Assembly: GCF_945277285.1 (NCBI RefSeq)
Contig: NZ_CALYPR010000002.1
Span: forward strand, 257,214 to 321,213
Direction: 5' to 3'
Source: an uncultured Bartonella sp.
Lineage (GTDB): Bacteria > Pseudomonadota > Alphaproteobacteria > Rhizobiales > Rhizobiaceae
DNA length: 64,000 bases
Shown here: piece by piece, positions 52,383 to 64,000 of the stretch
How positions within the stretch are numbered: the stretch's first letter is position 1
How the letters are laid out: each line of letters begins with the position of its first letter
Program-made: the position numbers and the translations under genes
Notes under the pieces: generated by a model
What the model was told of the DNA's origin: nothing
Database searches by the model: none
What the model saw: the letters and a program-made list of their open reading frames with translations, nothing else

Positions 52383-52876
52383 TTGACCGTGTTTTCAGAA
52401 TATATAGCTCACAAAAGTCATTCTATGCGGGTGTTTTTGATCCAGCTTTCTTTTAGAAAAGTCCACCGCCTGCCGCTTCCCAATTGCTTATTGTTGAATT
52501 GAAGAAATTCGCCAGAGCTTTAAAGTTGGCTGATCTCATTGAAATATTGGGCAAAGTGCAGCGGGTAAAGCCGAATTTCAGATTGGCATTAAAGAGTTTC
52601 TGGTTGTGGCTCCTGATCCGCAACGGAAGATAGGTTAGAAATTTTTAATCGCCGGCCGGTGTTCATGAAAAATACGATGCCGTATGTGTGAAGCAGTCTT
52701 CCAACTATGTAGCCCTTGTTTTTGGGTGCGTTCTTGAATTTCGGTTTTACAAAACCAAAAGCATCACCGTGCGATTATCGCTTTAACGGCATTATTGAAA
52801 TTCACTGTCGAAGATTTGTGGCAATGGTGCTATGAGAAAAAGGTTTTATGGTCTCAGGAAAGAAAGTCTTTAAACT

Positions 52877-53770
52877 ATGGTTGGCAAAAATATGGAAAAA
52901 AATAGCGACCATCATTTCCAATCGACATTGGCAAAACCGGTAACGTTGACCGGTCATGGCGTTCACAGCGGTCTTCCCTCTACATTGGTCATTAAACCGG
53001 CTGAAGCGGGAACAGGAATTGTTTTTATAAGACAGGCCCCCTCCGGCGAGAAAAAAAGTTTTCGCGCTATAGCAGATGAAACAGGTGCAACAGAACTTTC
53101 CACCACATTAGGAAACGGCGAGGTCCGTGTTGAAACAATCGAGCATCTGATGGCGGCAATCAATGCCTATAATCTCGATAATCTGACGATTGAAGTTTCG
53201 ACGAATGAACTGCCCATTCTTGACGGCGGTTCACGTTGCTATTGTGACGCTTTTGATGCGGCCGGCACTGTCAGCCAGAAAGAAAAACGTGATTATATTG
53301 TTATAAAAAAGCCTGTTCGCGTCGAATCAAAGAACGGATTTGCTGAAGTTCAGCCATTTGACGGGAGGCGTTTTGATATTTCAATAGACTTTTCAACGCC
53401 GGTTATCGGCAAAAGCCGAATTGTTTTTGATCTGGAACCACAAAAATTCAGGGACGAGATTTCCAAGGCTCGCACTTTCGGTTTTTTGAAAGATGTCGAA
53501 ACACTTTGGGCGGCGGGCATGGCTTTGGGCTCTTCGTTGGAAAATTCGGTTGTTATCGGTTTTGATGACAAGGTCGTCAATCCCGCTGGACTCTATTATG
53601 AAAATGAGTTTGTGCGCCACAAATTATTGGATTCTATTGGCGATACGGCACTTATCGGTGCGCCTTTTATTGGCCTTTTCCGGTCTTTTCGTGGCGGTCA
53701 TTTTCTCAACTCCAAGCTTGTCAAAGCCCTGCTTGATGATGGTTCTTTTTATGAAATTAAACAATTTTAA
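52877..53770 (+). CDS. lpxC: UDP-3-O-acyl-N-acetylglucosamine deacetylase
   Basis: TLTGHGVHSGLPSTLVIKPA; VRVETIEHLMAAINAYNLDNLTIE; ELPILDGGS; start probably ATG MEKNSDHHFQ or upstream. Confidence 0.96.
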   Translation: MVGKNMEKNSDHHFQSTLAKPVTLTGHGVHSGLPSTLVIKPAEAGTGIVFIRQAPSGEKKSFRAIADETGATELSTTLGNGEVRVETIEHLMAAINAYNLDNLTIEVSTNELPILDGGSRCYCDAFDAAGTVSQKEKRDYIVIKKPVRVESKNGFAEVQPFDGRRFDISIDFSTPVIGKSRIVFDLEPQKFRDEISKARTFGFLKDVETLWAAGMALGSSLENSVVIGFDDKVVNPAGLYYENEFVRHKLLDSIGDTALIGAPFIGLFRSFRGGHFLNSKLVKALLDDGSFYEIKQF

Positions 53771-53991
53771 CAAAAATAACCTGTAATAACTGTTGTTTTT
53801 GAAAAGTTGCCTTAATTGAGTCTATAAGGAATGATTGACCGATACAGTAAAAATCGGCTAATTCACTATTGATGTTATAAATTGACAGAGCCAATTATAA
53901 CTTCCCATGACTTCTATTCGGGCAAAATAGCTGCCGGGTGTTGTGTGTTGGGGTTTGATAAACAAAGGAATGCCGGAAGGCCGGAGAGAGC

Positions 53992-54885
53992 ATGACGAAG
54001 TTGAATTCGTATATTATGGATAGTAGCGCAAAAAAATCCTATATCCTGCGAAAAGTCCTTATCGGGCTGATGCTTGGCAGTGTATGCCTGACAGCCGGTT
54101 GTTCAAAAAAAGATAAAGACGTTGATCTGACAAATTATGTCGAAACGATTGATCCGCCGGACGTTCTTTATAATCAGGCATTAGCCAATCTGGATGCCGG
54201 CCGCCTGAACGAGGCTGCAAAAAAGTTTGAAGCTGTCGATCGTCAGCACCCTTATACAGAATGGGCGCGAAAATCGCTGGTAATGGGGGCATTTACCAAT
54301 TATCGCAAGGGCAATTATGACGAGGCGGTCAATATGGCCAAGCGCTATATTGCACTTTATCCGACATCTGATGAAGCAGCCTACGCCTATTATATTATCG
54401 GACTGTCCTATTTTCGGCAGATTCCTGATATTACGCGTGACCAGAAGGATACAAAACGTGCAATTGCCGCGATGCAGGAAGTTGTCGACCGTTATCCGAA
54501 TTCTGAATATGTTGATGATGCGAAAACCAAAATCCGCTTTGGCCGCGAGCAGCTTGCCGGTAAAGAAATGCAGATTGGCCGTTATTACCAAGAGCGTAAA
54601 CAATATTTGTCGGCGATCAAGCGTTACCGCACTGTGGTTGAAGAATATTCGAACACCAACCAGATTGAAGAAGCTCTTTACCGTTTGACGGAAGCCAATT
54701 ATGCTTTGGGGCTTACCTCTGAAGCGCAAACGGCTGCAGCTGTGCTCGGACAGAACTATCCGGAAAGCAAATGGTATAAGGACGCCTTTAGCCTGTTGCA
54801 GAAGGGTGGTGTTAGCCCGCAGGAAAACAAGGGCTCGTGGATTTCACGCACGTTAAATAAAACTGGTCTTAAAAAGGCTTCGTAA
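53992..54885 (+). CDS. bamD: Outer membrane assembly factor BamD
   Basis: Lipobox [47 protein letters not shown]-like repeats. Confidence 0.94.
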   Translation: MTKLNSYIMDSSAKKSYILRKVLIGLMLGSVCLTAGCSKKDKDVDLTNYVETIDPPDVLYNQALANLDAGRLNEAAKKFEAVDRQHPYTEWARKSLVMGAFTNYRKGNYDEAVNMAKRYIALYPTSDEAAYAYYIIGLSYFRQIPDITRDQKDTKRAIAAMQEVVDRYPNSEYVDDAKTKIRFGREQLAGKEMQIGRYYQERKQYLSAIKRYRTVVEEYSNTNQIEEALYRLTEANYALGLTSEAQTAAAVLGQNYPESKWYKDAFSLLQKGGVSPQENKGSWISRTLNKTGLKKAS

Positions 54886-54891
54886 CCTTAG

Positions 54892-56574
54892 ATGCTCATA
54901 CAGCTTTCGATCCGCGACATAGTTCTGATCGAAAGGCTCGATATCAACTTTGAGGCGGGCCTGTCGGTGCTTACCGGTGAAACGGGCGCTGGCAAGTCTA
55001 TTCTGCTTGATTCTTTATCGCTTGCACTTGGCGGGCGCGGTGATGCCGCGCTTGTTCGCCACGGTGCCGAAAATGGCCAGGTAACGGCGGTGTTTGATGT
55101 GCCGCTCGACCATCCGGCACGAAAACTCATCAAAGCCAATGGGCTGGATGATGAGGGTGATATTATTCTTCGCCGTATTCAGTCTTCCGACGGGCGCTCA
55201 CGTGTATTTATCAACGATCAGGCAGCAAGCGTTGCGCTGATGCGTGAGGTTGGCCATGAACTGGTTGAAATACACGGGCAGCATGCCGACCGTGCCCTTG
55301 TCGATATTGCTTCCCATCGCAATCTTCTTGATGCTTATGGGCGGGTCGAAGAAGATGTAAACGCGGTAAAAGAACGCTACCGCCAATGGCGGGAACTTGA
55401 AACAGAGTTAAAAAAATATCGGGAAAAATTGGACGAAGCCGCGCGTGAGGCTGAATATCTACGTTCTTCGGTTGAGGAACTTGACAGGTTGGAGCCGAAT
55501 GAGGGCGAAGAAGAAGAACTCGCGGGTCGGCGCACCGATATGATGAAGGCCGAAAAAATTGCAACCGATATCAATGAAGCCGGTGACATGCTCAATGGTG
55601 CGCAATCGCCGGTTCCGGTATTGTCCAATCTTGTCCGCCGATTAGAGCGGAAAATTCCCGATGCCGAGGAGCTTGTCAAACCGATCGTCGATTCTATTGA
55701 TAATGCGTTGCAAGCTTTAGGGCTTGCGCAGGATAGTATTGATGCGGCAATGCGGGCGCTTGATTTTGATCCGCAGGAATTGGGACGGGTTGAAGAACGG
55801 CTGTTTGCACTGCGTGCGGCGGCGCGCAAATATAATGTTCCGGTTGATGGTCTTGCAGACCTGCGTAATAAAATGGAGGCAGATCTTAAAGATCTCGATC
55901 AGAGTGAGGCAACAGTCGCAAAACTCGAAAAAGAGGTTGCCATTGCTCTTTCCAATTATGATGAGGCAGCAGCGCGCCTTTCGCAAAAACGGCATGAGCG
56001 TGCAAAAGAATTGACAACTGCTGTGATGGCAGAACTGCCGGCACTCAAACTGGAGCGGGCAGAATTTATTGTCGAGATAACAAGCAATAAAGAAGAGCGC
56101 ACAACCGAAGGCATTGACCGGGTAGAATATTGGGTGCGTACGAACCCTGGCACGCGGGCCGGGCCGATGATGAAGGTGGCATCAGGTGGTGAATTATCGC
56201 GTTTTCTATTGGCGTTAAAAGTAGCACTTGCCGATCGCGGTTCGGCGCCGACGCTTGTTTTTGACGAGATTGATACCGGTGTGGGCGGCGCGGTGGCGGA
56301 TGCTATTGGACAGAGATTGTCGAGGCTTGCCAAAGGTGTTCAGGTTTTATCGGTCACTCATGCCCCCCAAGTTGCTGCCCGTGCCGATACGCATTTTCTG
56401 ATTTCCAAATCCGAACATGGTGATGGTGACAGGTTGATTACCAAGGTTCACAAGTTAGCAATGGATGAGCGCGCAGAAGAGATTGCACGCATGCTTGCCG
56501 GCGAACATATCACCGATGAAGCGCGCGCTGCAGCTCTAAAGCTTCTCGGTGCAAAAAGCCAAAAAGAGAAATAA
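54892..56574 (+). CDS. recN: DNA repair protein RecN
   Basis: MLIQLSIRDIVLIERLDINFEAGLSVLTGETGAGKSILLDSL; VFDEIDTGVGGAVADAIGQRL; VTHAPQVAARAD. Confidence 0.96.
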   Translation: MLIQLSIRDIVLIERLDINFEAGLSVLTGETGAGKSILLDSLSLALGGRGDAALVRHGAENGQVTAVFDVPLDHPARKLIKANGLDDEGDIILRRIQSSDGRSRVFINDQAASVALMREVGHELVEIHGQHADRALVDIASHRNLLDAYGRVEEDVNAVKERYRQWRELETELKKYREKLDEAAREAEYLRSSVEELDRLEPNEGEEEELAGRRTDMMKAEKIATDINEAGDMLNGAQSPVPVLSNLVRRLERKIPDAEELVKPIVDSIDNALQALGLAQDSIDAAMRALDFDPQELGRVEERLFALRAAARKYNVPVDGLADLRNKMEADLKDLDQSEATVAKLEKEVAIALSNYDEAAARLSQKRHERAKELTTAVMAELPALKLERAEFIVEITSNKEERTTEGIDRVEYWVRTNPGTRAGPMMKVASGGELSRFLLALKVALADRGSAPTLVFDEIDTGVGGAVADAIGQRLSRLAKGVQVLSVTHAPQVAARADTHFLISKSEHGDGDRLITKVHKLAMDERAEEIARMLAGEHITDEARAAALKLLGAKSQKEK

Positions 56575-56947
56575 GACGTAAAATCTCATTGCTTGACTAG
56601 CAAAGAGTGATGGCTTCATTTTTTAAAATCAAAAAACGGTTTTTCTCGCAGGTATTTATAATCAGACAAGCCTTGTCTCAAGGTCTGAAACAGTGGTTAT
56701 TCACGAAAAATTGGCCATTTTATATTCATTGTTCTTGTACTTTTAAAAGCGTTTTCGCCTCTGGTCATGAGCCACATATTCTGTTTTCTGTGGTTGTTCA
56801 AAAAATTGAAGAAATTTCGTTTTTTCTTTGGTTATGGTTCTTTCACGTTTTATCGGATAGACATATGGTCGATTTACAAAAATGAGCCATATTCTGTCTC
56901 TTAATGACGGAACAACAAAGGGCAAATTGACAGGGTTGGCCTGTTAG

Positions 56948-60047
<3,100 letters not shown>

Positions 60048-60067
60048 AACGAGAACGAAATTCTGTT

Positions 60068-60100
60068 AAAAACGCGGGAAATTTTTTCTCCCGCGTTTTT
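60068..60100. terminator. Bidirectional terminator between convergent genes
   Basis: aaaaacgcggga ... tcccgcgttttt. Confidence 0.85.
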
Positions 60101-60107
60101 CAATTAT

Positions 60108-61934
60108 TCACAGCGGTTGTGTTGCTGTTTCAAGCCATTTCCTGTCAATTGCATCAAGATGCGAAGCATTTTCTTTCATAACCCGGGCATGGTAGCTATC
60201 AAGCCAGTTTCGTTCCTCTTTTGTCAGCATATCGACAACGATCAGATTGCGATCAATCGGACAAAGTGTCAGCGTCTCAAAGCCAAGCATGGCAATGTCA
60301 CCGCCCTTTATTGCTTCCGCCGGTTTGACAACGAGGAGATTTTCAATGCGGATGCCGAACGAACCTTCGCGGTAGTAGCCCGGTTCATTCGAGATAATCA
60401 TTCCCGGCAATAGTTCTTGTGCACCACGTTTTGAAATGGTTTGCGGGCCTTCATGAACTGCAAGATAAGAGCCAACACCATGGCCGGTGCCATGGGCAAA
60501 ATCAAGACCTGCTTTCCACAGGGCTATGCGGGCAAGAACATCAATATCCTGTCCGCGCGAGCCCTTCGGAAAACGTGCTGTTGAAAGATCAATCATGCCT
60601 TTAAGAACAAGGGTAAAACAGCGTTTTTCTTCTTCTCCGACCTGGCCGATTGCTACTGTGCGGGTGACATCGGTCGTGCCATCGCGATATTGGGCGCCCG
60701 AGTCAACCAGATAAAGAATGCCATTATCAAGTGGCCGGTTGGTTGCCGTGTTGACGCGATAATGGATAATGGCACCGTTTGCCCCACTTCCCGAAATGGT
60801 ATCGAAGGATAAGTCTTCAAGCTTTGATCCCATTTTTAAAGCCGTATCGGCCCGGAAAAATTCCAGTTTTTCAGCGGCGGAAATCTCGTTTACGGTTCCG
60901 GGTTTTTCACGTGAAAGCCAAGAGAAAAACCGGCAAAGGGCAACGCCATCGCGTTGATGCGCGTGGCGAGAACCTTCAAGTTCGGCCTTATTTTTTATTG
61001 CCCGTGGCAGTCGGGCAGGATCGCGCAGATCCTTTACGGTGCTACCATGACCAACAATCACATCACGCAGTTTTTCTGCCAATAGTTGTCCATCAAGTGC
61101 AAAGGTCACTTTTGCTTTTGCTTCTTTTATTATTTCAGGCAGAAGTGCAGATGGCTCAAAAACATCGACATAATGAGCGAGGTATTGTTTTTCATGATCA
61201 CCAAGCTTGCGGTGGTCGATAAATAACGAAGGGCGCCCGTGAGCGCGAAGAATGGCAAAAGAAAGCGGGAAGGGCGTATTGGAAACGTCCTTGCCACGAA
61301 TATTGAAAACCCAGGCAATCGAAGACGGGTCTGTCAATATTGTGAGATCACAGCCATTTTTTTGCAGGTCGTTGGCAATGAGCTGCAATTTCTTGTCGGC
61401 AGCAACACCGGCATAATCGAGCGGCTGGATGCTTACCGGTGTTATTGGCGGTTCGGGTTGGTCAGGCCAGACAAGGTCAACCAGATTTTTTTCGGTTGGA
61501 ACAAGTTTGCCGCCAGTCGTTTCTTCAACTGATTTTTGCAGAGCCTTGACACCATTGACGGTATGAAGCCACGGGTCAAAACCGATTGTAAGACCTTTGG
61601 TATTATTTTGCAGCCAAAGGTGGGGCGGGCATGATATCAGATCTTCATAATCGAATATTTTACCATCGGTCTGATTGCGCACCTGAAGCGTATAACGCCC
61701 ATCAACAAATATAACCGCTTTTTCTTTCAAAATCAGGGCAACACCGGCCGAGCCGGTAAAACCGGTAAGCCATTGTAGCCGCTGAGCGTGCGGCGGCACA
61801 TATTCGCCCTGATGCTCGTCGGCCCGCGGCACCAGATAGCCATCAAGCCCCAATTTTTCCATTTCGTCCCGAAGTGCCGCAACCTGTGTCTTGGCGTTAT
61901 CCGGATTTGTTGCAATATCGAATGATTGAAACAT
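60108..61934 (-). CDS. Aminopeptidase P family (M24) metallopeptidase
   Basis: LVDSGAQYRDGTTDVTRTVAIG; FAHGTGHGVGSYLAVHEGPQTIS; GMIISNEPGYYREGSFGIRIENL. Confidence 0.96.
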   Translation of the reverse strand: MFQSFDIATNPDNAKTQVAALRDEMEKLGLDGYLVPRADEHQGEYVPPHAQRLQWLTGFTGSAGVALILKEKAVIFVDGRYTLQVRNQTDGKIFDYEDLISCPPHLWLQNNTKGLTIGFDPWLHTVNGVKALQKSVEETTGGKLVPTEKNLVDLVWPDQPEPPITPVSIQPLDYAGVAADKKLQLIANDLQKNGCDLTILTDPSSIAWVFNIRGKDVSNTPFPLSFAILRAHGRPSLFIDHRKLGDHEKQYLAHYVDVFEPSALLPEIIKEAKAKVTFALDGQLLAEKLRDVIVGHGSTVKDLRDPARLPRAIKNKAELEGSRHAHQRDGVALCRFFSWLSREKPGTVNEISAAEKLEFFRADTALKMGSKLEDLSFDTISGSGANGAIIHYRVNTATNRPLDNGILYLVDSGAQYRDGTTDVTRTVAIGQVGEEEKRCFTLVLKGMIDLSTARFPKGSRGQDIDVLARIALWKAGLDFAHGTGHGVGSYLAVHEGPQTISKRGAQELLPGMIISNEPGYYREGSFGIRIENLLVVKPAEAIKGGDIAMLGFETLTLCPIDRNLIVVDMLTKEERNWLDSYHARVMKENASHLDAIDRKWLETATQPL

Positions 61935-61954
61935 TAAATCGCCTTTGCTTGAAT

Positions 61955-62821
61955 TTATTTAAGGTGAATGGCCACCCAACCTTCATGGTGTAAGGTTTTG
62001 ATATATTTTGCACCTTGAGCCTCGAAGGCTTTGACAACACGGTCGTGCTGCTCTTCAAGAATGCCGGAAAGAATGATAGAGCCACCTTCTTTAAGTGCCG
62101 GCACCATTTGGGGGGCAAGCTCTATCAACGGATTGGCCAGAATATTGGCTACAATCAGATCGAAGGGAGTACGTTTTTTAATCTCTTCATCATCAAGGCC
62201 GGTTGCTGTAATGGCTTTAATTGTCTTTGCAACGCCGTTTAAGGCGAAATTTTCTTCTGCAACCTTAATTGCAATCGGGTCTATATCTGTTGCCAATATA
62301 TTGATTGGAGAAATCAAAGCAATTCCGATTGCCAGAATGCCACTGCCGGTACCAAGATCAAGCGCATTTTTCGGTTTTTCATTTTCCATGACTTCGGCAA
62401 TTAGCTCAAGACAACCAACTGTTGTACCATGGTGGCCGGTGCCAAATGCCTGGCCGGCATCTATTTCAATTGCAAGATCACCGGGCTTGACTTTATCGCG
62501 ATCATGGCTGCCATGAACCAAAAAACGACCGGCGCGAACCGGATTTAAGCCTTCAAGACTATGGCTGACCCAATCAATATCGGGCAGGATTTCTATTTCA
62601 ATATTGTTTTCATCAACGCCCATGACTTGCGCAAATCGAGGCAAAACATCGTTTTTCTGCGTTTCTTCCACATAAAGGGAAACCTCGTAAATTGCCTTTT
62701 CTTCGTCAATCTCAGTGATCGCAAGTGGAAAGGCATCGTCCTCGAAGGCATGGTCTAACAATTCATAATATTTTTCGGCGTCACGCTTTGGTGCTCTCAA
62801 ATGGAGGCGAATCTGTCGCAA
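61955..62821 (-). CDS. prmA: Ribosomal protein L11 methyltransferase
   Basis: [55 protein letters not shown]. Confidence 0.94.
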   Translation of the reverse strand: MRQIRLHLRAPKRDAEKYYELLDHAFEDDAFPLAITEIDEEKAIYEVSLYVEETQKNDVLPRFAQVMGVDENNIEIEILPDIDWVSHSLEGLNPVRAGRFLVHGSHDRDKVKPGDLAIEIDAGQAFGTGHHGTTVGCLELIAEVMENEKPKNALDLGTGSGILAIGIALISPINILATDIDPIAIKVAEENFALNGVAKTIKAITATGLDDEEIKKRTPFDLIVANILANPLIELAPQMVPALKEGGSIILSGILEEQHDRVVKAFEAQGAKYIKTLHHEGWVAIHLK

Positions 62822-62837
62822 TTTTTATTCCTTTTTC

Positions 62838-63443
62838 TTATTGTTTGGCCAAACTTTTCAACCGTTCAACCGCAATCTGGTCTTTCAGTTCATTTCTGTT
62901 TTCTTCAACGCTATAAGGGATGACGCCAGCGAACTGGCCACCTTTCTTGGTCAACAGAATTGCGGCGGTGTGATCATAAGTATAATCGCCGTTTTCGCCC
63001 GGTACCTTTTTGGCAGCGATATTGAACGATGAAACCAGACTGTGCACTTTCTTCGGATCACCACTGATGCCAACAACCCTGTCAGTAAAATTTGACAAAT
63101 AGTCATGAAGAACTTCCGGAGTGTCACGCTCGGGATCGACAGTAATGAACCAGACATTGATCTTATCAACATCCGGCCCCAATTCTTTGAGCCAATTGGT
63201 CATATTCATCAATGTGGTCGGACAAATGTCAGGACACATTGTATAACCGAAAAAAATAGCCGATGGCTTTTCGCGCAACTCCACTTGAGTGACAGTTTTA
63301 CCATTTGAATCGGTAAGAGAGAAATCTTCACCTAACGGTGGACTGGCAAAGATCTGCCACAAGAATATAAATCCCATAAAAACCGCTACTAATAGAGCAA
63401 TATAAAAGACACTTAAGGCAATGTTTTTATTCTCGGTAGTCAT
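62838..63443 (-). CDS. SCO family (SCO1/SenC) copper chaperone
   Basis: FFGYTMCPDICPTTLMNM (CxxxC); FITVDPERDTPEVLHDYLSNF; YDHTAAILLTKK; start at 63443 (MTTENKNIALSV). Confidence 0.94.
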   Translation of the reverse strand: MTTENKNIALSVFYIALLVAVFMGFIFLWQIFASPPLGEDFSLTDSNGKTVTQVELREKPSAIFFGYTMCPDICPTTLMNMTNWLKELGPDVDKINVWFITVDPERDTPEVLHDYLSNFTDRVVGISGDPKKVHSLVSSFNIAAKKVPGENGDYTYDHTAAILLTKKGGQFAGVIPYSVEENRNELKDQIAVERLKSLAKQ

Positions 63444-63654
63444 TCCTGAAATTCCTTGAACTTGTGGCATCGGCATAAACAACCAACGCAAAAAGTGGCT
63501 GCAAAACACTGTAAACTATATCGACGGTGAGACGATACTGCAATGAAAAGCAAAAGTTAAATTATAATTGCCGGATTGTGGTTGGAAACAGACAAGGATT
63601 GAACTTCCGGCGTGCACGTTCTATGGTCGAAAAAACAGCAAACACAAAAATATT

Positions 63655-64000
63655 ATGAATATATTGCCGACTGACAAACGCTTTCTGGATGGTGAGCCAC
63701 GCATCCATTCAACAGCCAAACTTCATGGTTGCAAACTCGGACGATTTTCAGAAATCGGCGAGCGCGTGGTTTTGCGTGATGTTACAGTGGGGGATTTCAG
63801 TTATTTCGAGCGTAACGGCGAAGCTATCTACAGCGATATTGGCCGCTTTTGTTCGATTGCTTCCAATGTTCGGTTGAATGCCCTTGAACACCCGATGGAA
63901 CGGGTAAGCATGCACAAAATGACATACCGGCCAAATGAATATTTCCGCTTTATGACCTTGGACAGCGCTTTTCGTGAACGGCGACATAATAAGAGAGTGC
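63655..64000 (+). CDS. Hexapeptide-repeat acyltransferase, phosphonate-metabolism/CatB-like (truncated by window end)
   Basis: Read directly: MNILPTDKRFLDGEPRIHSTAKLHGCKLGRFSEIGERVVLRDVTVGDFSYFERNGEAIYSDIGRFCSIASNVRLNALEHPMERVSMHKMTYRPNEYFRF; open to the right edge. Confidence 0.8.
   Translation, partial: MNILPTDKRFLDGEPRIHSTAKLHGCKLGRFSEIGERVVLRDVTVGDFSYFERNGEAIYSDIGRFCSIASNVRLNALEHPMERVSMHKMTYRPNEYFRFMTLDSAFRERRHNKRV

Overview
The window is a contiguous stretch of an alphaproteobacterial chromosome. Gene content and protein style suggest Hyphomicrobiales, Bartonellaceae/Brucella-like; this taxonomic placement is inference. Its backbone is a nearly complete division/cell-wall (dcw) cluster: rnpB, mntH, rsmH, ftsL, ftsI, murE, murF, mraY, murD, ftsW, murG, murC, murB, ddl, ftsQ, ftsA, ftsZ, lpxC, bamD, recN, ligA (about 31.3-59.1 kb). 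The left 31 kb is a mosaic of housekeeping and accessory genes (sodC, an XRE/S24 regulator, a panE-like reductase, yceI, a DUF475/TerC-like protein, a GT2/LAB_N/GT39/ugd lipid A modification locus, pncA, ettA, tam, an L,D-transpeptidase, an ArsR-methyltransferase plus metF, murein hydrolases). I found no CRISPR array, phage, transposon or clear multi-gene novel defence system. The most interesting signals are non-coding or decayed: a probable small RNA with two strong stem-loops at about 26.59-26.70 kb, a perfect 30-bp palindrome at 9001-9030, an extremely AT-rich island (about 96% A+T over 240 bp) at about 4.0-4.5 kb with a perfect 22-bp palindrome, a perfect 20-bp palindrome over the promoter of the ArsR-methyltransferase/metF operon, a PNPOx pseudogene abutting a Sel1-repeat fragment, and a dcw cluster with no mraZ and with mntH in its usual place. 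All calls come from reading the sequence and supplied translations; no database search was run.
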